Shown: in pieces, positions 1-5,211 of the stretch
How positions within the stretch are numbered: the first letter of the stretch is position 1
Layout: each line of letters begins with the position of its first letter
Assembly: GCA_937951955.1 (NCBI GenBank)
Contig: CALGAD010000128.1
Span: forward strand, 1 to 5,211
Source: an uncultured Bacillaceae bacterium
Lineage (GTDB): Bacteria > Bacillota > Bacilli > Bacillales > Caldibacillaceae
DNA length: 5,211 bases
Reading direction: 5' to 3'
The notes under the pieces: generated by a model
The model's input: the letters and a program-made list of their open reading frames with translations, nothing else
Told to the model about the DNA's origin: nothing
Databases searched by the model: none
Program-made: the position numbers and the translations under genes

Positions 1-725
1 GCAACAATATTACTCATCCGGTAGTTATAACCAAGTTCGCTATGTTGATAATGTCTCGCTTTATCACGGGCTTGGGTTGCCCAGAAACGAACCTTTTCAA
101 TTCTTTCTTCATCGTCAGAAACTAACATTCCGCCACCGGAAGTGGTAATAATTTTGTTTCCGTTAAAGGAGTAGACCCCGTATTTTCCGATGGTACCCGT
201 TGCTTTTCCTTTATAATACGTACCAAGCGATTCTGCTGCATCCTCAATGACAGGGACGTTATATCTGTTACAAATTTCCATTATTTTATCCATGTCAGCT
301 GATAAGCCATATAAATGTACGACGATCACAGCCTTGACGTTTGGATATTTTTTAAAAGCTTCTTCTAAAGCTTCTGGACTCATATTCCAAGTTTCATAAT
401 CACTATCGATGAAAACGGGAATCGCATTTTGATAGATGATCGGATTAGCTGATGCTGCAAAGGTCAAAGATTGGCAGAATACGATGTCTCCTTCACCAAC
501 ACCTGCAGCCTTCAGTGCCATGTGGATCGCTGCTGTACCGGAAGAAAGGGCAACAGCCGCTTTGCTACCGACTTTTTGTGCGAGCTCCTGCTCAAATTTG
601 TCAACATTTTCTCCAAGCGGTGCGATCCAATTTGATTCAAATGCTTCTTTTATATATTGCATTTCATAGCCTTCATCGCTCATATGCGGGGATGATAAAT
701 AGATTCTTTTTTTCTCTTCTGACAT
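1..725 (-). CDS. epsN: EpsN-like PLP-dependent sugar aminotransferase (DegT/DnrJ/EryC1/StrS family), 3' end outside window
   Basis: The first 241 codons are open from an ATG at 725-723 to the left edge; the family is about 380-390 residues, so roughly 60% is present. The N-terminus (IYLSSPHM, then SNWIAPLGENVDKFE) and the FCQSLTF and NMSP blocks resemble B. subtilis EpsN and Campylobacter PglE. Expected PLP-site residues are visible: SSGTAA (61-66) for phosphate binding, D162 in IEDAAESLG for the pyridine nitrogen, and K191 in FNGNKIITTSGGGM as the Schiff-base lysine. The family transfers an amino group from glutamate to a UDP-4-keto-6-deoxy-HexNAc in the cytoplasm. The gene directly upstream encodes the enzyme that makes such a keto sugar, which supports this substrate. 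An AAAGGGAG ribosome site precedes the ATG and the gap from the previous stop is 39 nt, so it is co-transcribed. No frameshift is seen. The exact sugar product is inferred. Confidence 0.95.
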   Translation of the reverse strand, partial: MSEEKKRIYLSSPHMSDEGYEMQYIKEAFESNWIAPLGENVDKFEQELAQKVGSKAAVALSSGTAAIHMALKAAGVGEGDIVFCQSLTFAASANPIIYQNAIPVFIDSDYETWNMSPEALEEAFKKYPNVKAVIVVHLYGLSADMDKIMEICNRYNVPVIEDAAESLGTYYKGKATGTIGKYGVYSFNGNKIITTSGGGMLVSDDEERIEKVRFWATQARDKARHYQHSELGYNYRMSNIV

Positions 726-764
726 TCAATGACTCCCTTTCGTTGAAAACAAGAGTTAAATTTT

Positions 765-2594
765 TTAATTTATAGCCGATTGTAAAGGTGAAACTCGTTC
801 TTTTTTAGGGTTGGCAATAGCCAGTAACTCTTTTCTCACCTTATCTTCAGACCAATCTTCAAATTCTTCCATTAGATGATGTAACTTTTCCTGCCCGATC
901 AGCTGCACTTTTCCGATATGAATCCCCGGGAAAATTTGTTCGGGATGCACTTCATCCTCATTCATAAGCTCCTCATATAATTTCTCACCAGGACGGATAC
1001 CGGTGAATGTTATCGGTATTTCCTCTTCGGTAAATCCCGAGAGTTTGATTAAGTTTTTGGCAAGATCGACGATCTTGACCGGTTCGCCCATATCGAGAAC
1101 AAAGATTTCGCCGCCTTTTGCCAGTGCTCCGGCCTGAATGACGAGGCGGGATGCTTCCGGAATCGTCATGAAGTAACGGGTCATATCTGGATGGGTGACC
1201 GTGACCGGACCGCCTTCGCGGATTTGTTTTTTGAATAAGGGAATCACGCTTCCGCGACTACCTAAAACATTCCCGAAACGAACGGCAACATATTTTGTTT
1301 CGTATTGTTGATTTAATTCTTGAATGATAATTTCCGCACAACGTTTCGTCGCACCCATGACGTTAGTTGGGTTGACAGCTTTATCAGTAGATATTAGAAC
1401 GAATGTATCGACTTTATAAGTTCCAGCTGCTTCGGCCACATTTTTCGTGCCGAAAATATTGTTTTTCACCGCTTCTTTCGGATTGTACTCCATTAAAGGA
1501 ACATGTTTATGTGCCGCTGCATGATAGACAACCTGCGGACGATAGCGATCCATGATTTCAAAGATGCGATCCCGGTCTTGAATATCCGCTATTAACGGGA
1601 TAATTTCAAATTTGTCTTTGTATTTATTTTGTAGTTCCAGGTTAATTTGATAAATGCTATTTTCACCATGCCCCAAAAGCAACAACCTCTTAGGACGGAA
1701 CTTGCTCACCTGGCGGCAAATTTCCGAACCGATGGATCCCCCAGCACCGGTGACAAGGACGGTTTTCCCCTTCAGCTTTTCGGATATTCCCTTCATATCC
1801 AGCTCAACCGGTTCCCGGCCAAGTAAATCTTCTACTTCAACATCCCGGAAACTGGTAACGGAAACCTTTCCGGTCATGATATCCTCTAATTTGGGCATGA
1901 TCTGCACTTTCACTTTTGTCTTTGTGCACAAGTCTACGATGCGATTCAATTCACTTTTTTTCAAGGAAGGGATGGCGATGACGATCCATTCCACTTTATG
2001 TTTCTCGACAACTTTCTCGATATCGGAAATCTTACCGAGAACAGGGATATCAAAAATATCCATGTGCCATTTTTTCGGATCGTCGTCCACATAACCGATC
2101 GGATTTAAATCCGCTTCACCACTATTTTTCAAGTGTTTGGCCACCATCGTACCTGCTGCACCGGCACCGACGATCAATGTCCGCTTTCTCTTATCAATAG
2201 AACGTATGTATGAATCCCGGAAGATGCGCCAAGTAAAACGCGAACCACCGATTAATAGTAATTCCATCATCCACGCCACAAGGAGAATACGAATGGAAAT
2301 ATTTCTCGTCAGCAAAAATTCAAATATTGCAGTGATGATCGTTGAAAGAATAGTTACTTTCAAAATCGTCTTTAATTCGCCAATACTGGCATACTCCCAG
2401 GCTTTATGGTAAAGGCGAAAATAAATAGATAATAAATGATAACTAATAAGCATGATAAGTGCGGTTATTAAAGCTTTTGGAGTAAGTAAAATAGCAGGAT
2501 TGATATTGAAAAGTATTAAACTGGTTAAAACGGAGGCGAAGACGATGGTGGAATCCAATGTGATTAAAAAGATTAATCGTTTTCGATAGGCCAA
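765..2594 (-). CDS. epsC: Membrane-bound UDP-GlcNAc 4,6-dehydratase (EpsC/CapD/PglF family)
   Basis: This 609-residue protein has the long-form CapD/PglF layout, close to B. subtilis EpsC (about 600). Four hydrophobic segments lie near residues 7-30, 40-58, 76-95 and 101-117. A CoA-binding-like Rossmann domain follows with GAGAAG at 143-148. The catalytic extended-SDR domain begins near 275 with the NAD-binding motif TGAGGSIG (282-289). Other signatures are HAAAHKHVPLME (358-369), STDKAVNPTNVMGATK (402-417) and RFGNVLGSRGSV (439-450). The usual catalytic Tyr of YxxxK is Met413 (MGATK), with T403, D404 and K405 nearby, as known for retaining PglF-type dehydratases. The family converts UDP-GlcNAc to the 4-keto-6-deoxy sugar at the membrane, here supplying the downstream aminotransferase. 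The start is TTG (2594-2592): the codon just upstream is a TAA stop, AAGGAG lies 9 nt upstream, and the first internal Met (codon 48) would lose membrane segment 1. Product stereochemistry is inferred. Confidence 0.96.
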   Translation of the reverse strand: MAYRKRLIFLITLDSTIVFASVLTSLILFNINPAILLTPKALITALIMLISYHLLSIYFRLYHKAWEYASIGELKTILKVTILSTIITAIFEFLLTRNISIRILLVAWMMELLLIGGSRFTWRIFRDSYIRSIDKRKRTLIVGAGAAGTMVAKHLKNSGEADLNPIGYVDDDPKKWHMDIFDIPVLGKISDIEKVVEKHKVEWIVIAIPSLKKSELNRIVDLCTKTKVKVQIMPKLEDIMTGKVSVTSFRDVEVEDLLGREPVELDMKGISEKLKGKTVLVTGAGGSIGSEICRQVSKFRPKRLLLLGHGENSIYQINLELQNKYKDKFEIIPLIADIQDRDRIFEIMDRYRPQVVYHAAAHKHVPLMEYNPKEAVKNNIFGTKNVAEAAGTYKVDTFVLISTDKAVNPTNVMGATKRCAEIIIQELNQQYETKYVAVRFGNVLGSRGSVIPLFKKQIREGGPVTVTHPDMTRYFMTIPEASRLVIQAGALAKGGEIFVLDMGEPVKIVDLAKNLIKLSGFTEEEIPITFTGIRPGEKLYEELMNEDEVHPEQIFPGIHIGKVQLIGQEKLHHLMEEFEDWSEDKVRKELLAIANPKKERVSPLQSAIN

Positions 2595-2603
2595 TTATAA
2601 TAT

Positions 2604-2609
2604 CTCCTT
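2604..2609 (-). promoter_or_regulatory. Ribosome binding site for the TTG-initiated dehydratase gene
   Basis: AAGGAG is read on the minus strand, 9 nt before the TTG at 2594-2592. It settles the start because an in-frame TAA directly precedes the TTG and no ATG or GTG alternative lies near it. The strong site probably compensates for the weaker start codon. Confidence 0.8.
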
Positions 2610-2621
2610 CCTATTTATATT

Positions 2622-2733
2622 GGCGCACATCTTCCCTATTCGTCTAATATATTTACTTTTTATAAAACGATGTGTTTTCCGAATATGTTTGTTAAATGTG
2701 AAACATTTTGCTAGGTAAAAGGACCTATTCAGA
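2622..2733 (-). promoter_or_regulatory. Candidate EAR/epsC-type structured RNA leader upstream of the dehydratase gene
   Basis: Read on the minus strand, this non-coding stretch can form several helices. P1 pairs UCUGAAUA (2733-2726) with UAUUCGGA (2685-2678), 8 bp with one G-U. Enclosed are a small hairpin GGU/ACC (2725-2723 with 2716-2714) and AAAUGU/ACAUUU with loop UUC (2708-2694). P4 pairs CACAUC (2674-2669) with GAUGUG (2631-2626) and continues as GUUU/AGAC (2668-2665 with 2645-2642) past a 10-nt bulge. UCCU in the second loop region (2723-2720) could pair with AGGG in that bulge (2637-2634) as a pseudoknot. In B. subtilis the eps operon carries the EAR (epsC) RNA just upstream of epsC, where it promotes processive antitermination through this long operon. 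Position and size fit that element. Pairing was found by eye without energies or a covariance model, so identity is an inference. Confidence 0.5.
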
Positions 2734-2738
2734 TTGCA

Positions 2739-2759
2739 AAAAGAATTGGGGGAATTCCT
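2739..2759 (-). terminator. Weak terminator-like hairpin after the phosphatase gene
   Basis: On the minus strand, starting 8 nt after the phosphatase stop codon, AGGAAUU (2759-2753) can pair with AAUUCUU (2747-2741) around a CCCCC loop. This gives seven pairs including one G-U, and the U tract continues for about three more bases. The stem is AU-rich, so it would be a poor intrinsic terminator. It could partly reduce transcription into the biosynthetic genes, or simply protect the upstream 3' end. It lies directly before the structured leader. Confidence 0.3.
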
Positions 2760-2767
2760 ACATTTGT

Positions 2768-3532
2768 TTAGAAAAGCCCCAATAATTTTCTCCGCTTGAT
2801 CTTTTGCGGGTGTTCCCGATAAACCATCCCACCTGAAATGATCAACTCTGCGTTTTCCTTGAACATATAAACCGCTTCTATGCCAAATTCTTTTTCTATG
2901 GTTAAAAAAGCCTCATTCATTTTAAACGAACGATTGGTTGTATTGTGGGCATCGCTGGCGATCACATGAGTTAAATTCGCCTCAATTAATTGCAGGGAAA
3001 ACCTTTGAATCCTCTTCCCAAAATATCCAGCGATGCTAGCCGCGGTAACCTGAGAGAGCGCACCTTTTTCAATCAAATGATAGAGTTTATCCGGTTGCTC
3101 AACGATTTGACTGTTTCGTTCTGGGTGAACTATGATCGGGATCAATCCAGCCATTTGTATGTCATAGAATAATTGTTCTGCATAACGCGGCACGTGATTG
3201 GCAGGAAACTCAACTAAGACATATATACCATCATTGATCGTTACAATTTGGTCGTTTTCATATTCTTTGACAAAATCGCCGATTAAGCGAACCTCTTGAC
3301 CAACAAGAACCTCTAAGGGGATCCCTGCTTTTTTTAACTCATTATTTAATCGCTCGACTTTGGGAACAATTTCCTCTTTCGGATTGTAAAATCGCGAAGT
3401 GTAATGATGCGGCGAGGCGACAAGCTTCGAAATACCCTCTTCTACAGCAAGCCTTGCCATCTCCAGACTATCTGAAACGGTTTGTGCCCCGTCATCAACT
3501 CCGGGAAGAATATGGGTATGAATATCGATCAT
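2768..3532 (-). CDS. ywqE: PHP-family protein-tyrosine phosphatase (YwqE/CpsB type)
   Basis: The 254-residue length is the family norm (B. subtilis YwqE and S. pneumoniae CpsB are about 245-255). Metal-binding motifs of the PHP fold appear in order: DIHTHILPGVDDG (H5, H7, D14, D15), SPHH (H42, H43), GQE (78-80), HPERN (136-140, with R139) and SDAHN (193-197). The RYAEQLFYD segment (116-124) and the basic C-terminus KIKRRKLLGLF are also typical of YwqE. These manganese-dependent enzymes dephosphorylate the tyrosine cluster of the cognate kinase and its substrates in the cytoplasm. The gene follows the kinase gene after 41 nt, consistent with that role. The ATG at 3532-3530 has GGAGG 7 nt upstream. 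No signal peptide or membrane segment is visible and all expected metal ligands are present, so it looks active. Confidence 0.96.
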   Translation of the reverse strand: MIDIHTHILPGVDDGAQTVSDSLEMARLAVEEGISKLVASPHHYTSRFYNPKEEIVPKVERLNNELKKAGIPLEVLVGQEVRLIGDFVKEYENDQIVTINDGIYVLVEFPANHVPRYAEQLFYDIQMAGLIPIIVHPERNSQIVEQPDKLYHLIEKGALSQVTAASIAGYFGKRIQRFSLQLIEANLTHVIASDAHNTTNRSFKMNEAFLTIEKEFGIEAVYMFKENAELIISGGMVYREHPQKIKRRKLLGLF

Positions 3533-3546
3533 CTTGTCGCCTCCAT

Positions 3547-3566
3547 TTAAATAAATTTTTATTTAA
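3547..3566. repeat. Perfect AT-only inverted repeat in the kinase-phosphatase gap
   Basis: Arms TTAAATAAA (3547-3555) and TTTATTTAA (3558-3566) are exact reverse complements around a TT centre. The repeat fills much of the 41-nt gap between the kinase stop and the phosphatase ribosome site (3540-3544). In RNA it could form a weak A-U hairpin next to that site. It is not a terminator, as there is no GC stem or trailing U run. The AT richness means it could be fortuitous. Confidence 0.5.
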
Positions 3567-3573
3567 TTTACAT

Positions 3574-4263
3574 TTAACTATAATAATAGTAATAATGTGT
3601 GGATCGGTCTTCTTCTTTGTTGTTTAATACAGCACCGAGTAATTTTGATTTCGTTTGTTCCAATATTTCTTTAGCTTTAATCGCTCCTTCACGTTCCGTT
3701 AGTCCACTAGATACCACAAGAATTGTCGCATCAACTTGATTTCCCAAAACCTGGGCATCAGCAACTGCAAGAACCGGTGGAACATCAAAAATTACTAGAT
3801 CAAACATTTCATATAAGTCACTGATTAACTGATCCATAGTAGCCGAACCTAATAATTCTGCAGGATTCGGTGGGATCGGACCGCTTGGCATAAAGTACAA
3901 ATTCTCTACATCAGTTGTTCGGATACTTTCATTTATGTGAATTTGTCGTGTTAACACATTTGTTAAGCCAATTGTATTGGTAAAGCCAAAAGTAAAATGT
4001 AAAGTTGGCCGTCTCAAGTCAGCGTCAACAATCAATACTTTTTTTCCTTGTTGAGCGAATACGACCGCTAGATTGCTTGCTGTTGTCGATTTTCCTTCAC
4101 TCGGACCGGCTGATGTAACCATTAATGAGCGAATAGGTGTATCTACCGCTGAAAATTGGATATTTGTCCGAATTGTCCGATATTGCTCAGTGATCGGGGA
4201 TTTCGGAGCTGTTTTGGCAATCAATCTATTTCTCTTAAAATCTACCTTTTTAAGTTTAGCCAT
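3574..4263 (-). CDS. ywqD: Bacterial tyrosine kinase (BY-kinase), YwqD/EpsB/CapB type
   Basis: This 229-residue cytoplasmic kinase uses Walker motifs for tyrosine autophosphorylation. An EX2RX2R oligomerisation motif (E26, R29, R32 in EQYRTIR) is followed by Walker A GPSEGKST (53-60), Walker A' LIVDADLRRP (77-86) and Walker B LVIFD (156-160). SGPIPPNPAELL (127-138) is a family hallmark. The protein ends in HYYYYYS, five consecutive tyrosines (224-228), the expected autophosphorylation cluster. Walker B is followed by VPPV where TPPV is common; this is conservative and unlikely to abolish activity. Firmicute kinases of this type lack their own membrane domain and need the partner encoded just upstream, whose gene overlaps this one by 8 nt, suggesting translational coupling. 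The ATG (4263-4261) has GAGGAG 8 nt upstream, inside the previous gene. Likely targets are polymer assembly and UDP-sugar enzymes; specific targets cannot be read here. EpsB rather than YwqD remains possible as the closest orthologue. Confidence 0.96.
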   Translation of the reverse strand: MAKLKKVDFKRNRLIAKTAPKSPITEQYRTIRTNIQFSAVDTPIRSLMVTSAGPSEGKSTTASNLAVVFAQQGKKVLIVDADLRRPTLHFTFGFTNTIGLTNVLTRQIHINESIRTTDVENLYFMPSGPIPPNPAELLGSATMDQLISDLYEMFDLVIFDVPPVLAVADAQVLGNQVDATILVVSSGLTEREGAIKAKEILEQTKSKLLGAVLNNKEEDRSTHYYYYYS

Positions 4264-5017
4264 GTTTTACTCTCCTCTCTCCCCGAAGCGATTTGAAATC
4301 TCTTTTTTGCTGCATGTCCTCCATATCAAAAGTGGTAATCACACCGAGAACAGGTAACTCAAGATATTTTTCAATATCCTGTTCCGTTTTAATCGTGTTA
4401 TCAAAATACTCGATGAGAAATGCCAAACCTACACCTAACATTAATCCGACGACAAAGGCGATGGCGATGTTCAACAACGGTTTGGGCGATACAGGAGATA
4501 AATCTTCCGGCACGTCGGCTTCCGAAAGAATATTGACGTTATCTACATTCATGATGCTTGGAATTTCTCTCTGGAAAACTTCTGCTACTTTATTTGCGAT
4601 TAATGCCGCCCTGTGGGGATCTGTGTCTTCAACACTAATATTAAGCACCTGGGAATTATTCTGATTGTTCACTGTGATTTTTCCTTTTAAATAGCTTGCT
4701 GTGATTTCTCCATTTTCTAGATCGATTAGTCCCTCAAGTTCTTTTGCGGCTATATCTAAAATCCGCGGGCTGAGAATGATTTCACTATATGTATTAATGA
4801 GCTGAATATTCGTTTGCACTTCATTGGTAGAAAAGTTTTCGCTAACTTGTGATCGGTTAACCAGTAATTGCGTGGATCGTTCATATTTTGGAGTGATTAA
4901 GAAAAAGCTGACGATGGCACTGATGGCCGCAGCGGAAAAGGTAATAATGAGAATTAATGCGATCTTCTTACGGATAATTTCAAATACTTCCTGCAAACTG
5001 ATTGTTTCTTCTTCCAT
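4256..5017 (-). CDS. ywqC: Wzz/YveK-type membrane protein, kinase modulator and chain-length regulator
   Basis: This 253-residue protein has the Wzz layout: a short cytoplasmic N-terminus, a first membrane segment (about 18-41), an extracytoplasmic region (about 42-181), a proline-rich stretch VPEDLSPVSPKP (169-180), a second membrane segment (about 182-204) and a cytoplasmic tail of about 50 residues. ISLQEVFEIIRKK (6-18) and EADVPEDLSPVSPKP match YwqC, EpsA and CapA proteins. In Firmicutes the C-terminal tail binds and activates the separately encoded tyrosine kinase, and the pair affects polymer length and export. The next gene is that kinase, starting 8 nt before this gene's stop (ATGGCTAA shared). 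The ATG (5017-5015) has GGAGG 5 nt upstream. It is the first gene after a promoter-rich region, so probably opens the operon. EpsA and YwqC cannot be told apart by eye; the following ywqE-type gene favours YwqC. Confidence 0.94.
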   Translation of the reverse strand: MEEETISLQEVFEIIRKKIALILIITFSAAAISAIVSFFLITPKYERSTQLLVNRSQVSENFSTNEVQTNIQLINTYSEIILSPRILDIAAKELEGLIDLENGEITASYLKGKITVNNQNNSQVLNISVEDTDPHRAALIANKVAEVFQREIPSIMNVDNVNILSEADVPEDLSPVSPKPLLNIAIAFVVGLMLGVGLAFLIEYFDNTIKTEQDIEKYLELPVLGVITTFDMEDMQQKRDFKSLRGERRVKHG

Positions 5018-5094
5018 TGGTTCCTCCCTCTAGGGTACATCCGCTCGTCATATTCAAATGTGTGACCCAATTAATTTAATCAACAATATTTTTT

Positions 5095-5123
5095 ATTATA
5101 ACAATATAGTGAAAATACGTAAA
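5095..5123 (-). promoter_or_regulatory. Candidate sigma-A promoter P3, extended -10, nearest to the first gene
   Basis: On the minus strand, -35 TTTACG (5123-5118, 4 of 6 matches) lies 17 nt from a perfect -10 TATAAT (5100-5095). The -10 is extended by TG one base upstream (TGTTATAAT, 5103-5095). Transcription would begin near 5088, leaving a leader of about 70 nt. It is the best of three candidates, though the surrounding AT richness raises chance matches. Confidence 0.6.
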
Positions 5124-5145
5124 CAAGTTTGATTCAATTCGTAAT

Positions 5146-5175
5146 TTTATAATAAATATCGACAAAATTTGTCTA
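5146..5175 (-). promoter_or_regulatory. Candidate sigma-A promoter P2
   Basis: On the minus strand, -35 TAGACA (5175-5170, 5 of 6 matches) and -10 TATAAA (5151-5146, 5 of 6) are 18 nt apart. The perfect palindrome at 5161-5173 overlaps the -35 and spacer, so a repressor bound there would occlude this promoter. Confidence 0.45.
5161..5173. promoter_or_regulatory. Perfect palindrome in the promoter region, possible operator
   Basis: GACAAA (5161-5166) and TTTGTC (5168-5173) are exact reverse complements around one base. Partial symmetry continues outward (5159/5175, 5157/5177 and 5156/5178 also pair). The site lies downstream of the P1 -10 and overlaps the P2 -35 and spacer. The size suits a dimeric helix-turn-helix regulator. 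I do not recognise the motif as a known eps regulator site such as SinR's GTTCTYT. Confidence 0.4.
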
Positions 5176-5181
5176 AATACT

Positions 5182-5209
5182 ATTATAAATGAGCACTTTC
5201 GAAAATCAA
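5182..5209 (-). promoter_or_regulatory. Candidate sigma-A promoter P1, farthest upstream
   Basis: On the minus strand, -35 TTGATT (5209-5204, 4 of 6 matches) lies 16 nt from a perfect -10 TATAAT (5187-5182). Transcription would start near 5175, inside or at the edge of the palindrome at 5161-5173. It sits almost at the window edge, so elements further upstream are not visible. Confidence 0.45.
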
Positions 5210-5211
5210 GA

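Noticed and set aside
436..775. Two plus-strand open frames (436-669 and 452-775) opposite the aminotransferase gene
   Set aside because: They are antisense to a well-matched family member, overlap each other in different frames, and show no recognisable domain.
1654..2412. Plus-strand open frames at 1654-2094 and 2137-2412
   Set aside because: Both lie wholly antisense to conserved parts of the dehydratase gene, with Ser/Thr/Ile-rich shadow composition.
2595..2767. A promoter in the gap upstream of the dehydratase gene
   Set aside because: AT-rich hexamers such as TATATT (2651-2646) and TATAAA occur, but no -35 partner at 16-18 nt was convincing, so the structured-leader reading is preferred.
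2990..3172. Plus-strand 60-codon open frame
   Set aside because: Antisense to the phosphatase gene, with no domain or ribosome site I could recognise.
4073..5033. Plus-strand open frames at 4073-4357, 4293-4664 and 4824-5033
   Set aside because: Antisense to the kinase and membrane-protein genes; hydrophobic stretches mirror the opposite strand rather than a real protein.
5031..5070. Leader hairpin GGGT/ACCC (5068-5065 with 5036-5033) just before the first gene
   Set aside because: Only four outer pairs and short inner matches; no known riboswitch or T-box signature, so not supported as a regulatory RNA.
1..5211. tRNA, rRNA, CRISPR array, insertion sequence or phage genes
   Set aside because: No repeats with spacers, no transposase or integrase frame, and no RNA-gene signature were seen on either strand.

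Overview
The window looks like a low-GC Firmicute, most likely a Bacillaceae member (Bacillus, Geobacillus or Caldibacillus-like). It is AT-rich with GGAGG-type ribosome binding sites. As recalled from memory, not aligned, all five proteins resemble B. subtilis EpsN, EpsC, YwqE, YwqD/EpsB and YwqC/EpsA. The species cannot be fixed from the sequence.

Everything with coding support lies on the minus strand, so transcription runs from right to left and forms the start of an exopolysaccharide/capsule operon. From 5211 downward the order is: an AT-rich promoter region with three candidate sigma-A promoters and a perfect palindrome (5018-5211); a Wzz/YveK-type membrane protein that modulates the kinase (5017-4256); a bacterial tyrosine kinase overlapping it by 8 nt (4263-3574); a PHP-domain tyrosine phosphatase (3532-2768); a 173-nt non-coding gap that can fold into several nested helices and sits where B. 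subtilis carries the EAR/epsC antitermination RNA (2595-2767); a 609-residue membrane-bound UDP-sugar 4,6-dehydratase starting at TTG (2594-765); and the first 241 codons of an EpsN-like PLP aminotransferase that leaves the window at its left edge (725-1). No gap without a gene exceeds 300 nt.

The first three genes form a phosphorylation switch. The membrane protein activates the kinase, which autophosphorylates its C-terminal tyrosine cluster, and the phosphatase reverses this. The switch controls polymer assembly and the activity of sugar-precursor enzymes. The next two genes catalyse consecutive steps. The dehydratase makes a UDP-4-keto-6-deoxy-HexNAc, and the aminotransferase converts it to a 4-amino sugar, as in UDP-bacillosamine synthesis (PglF then PglE). 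An acetyltransferase (EpsM/PglD-like) and an initiating sugar-phosphate transferase (EpsL/PglC-like) would be expected further downstream, beyond position 1.

The gene content is a known type. The least explained parts are the structured leader before the dehydratase, the promoter-proximal palindrome, and the AT-only inverted repeat between kinase and phosphatase genes.
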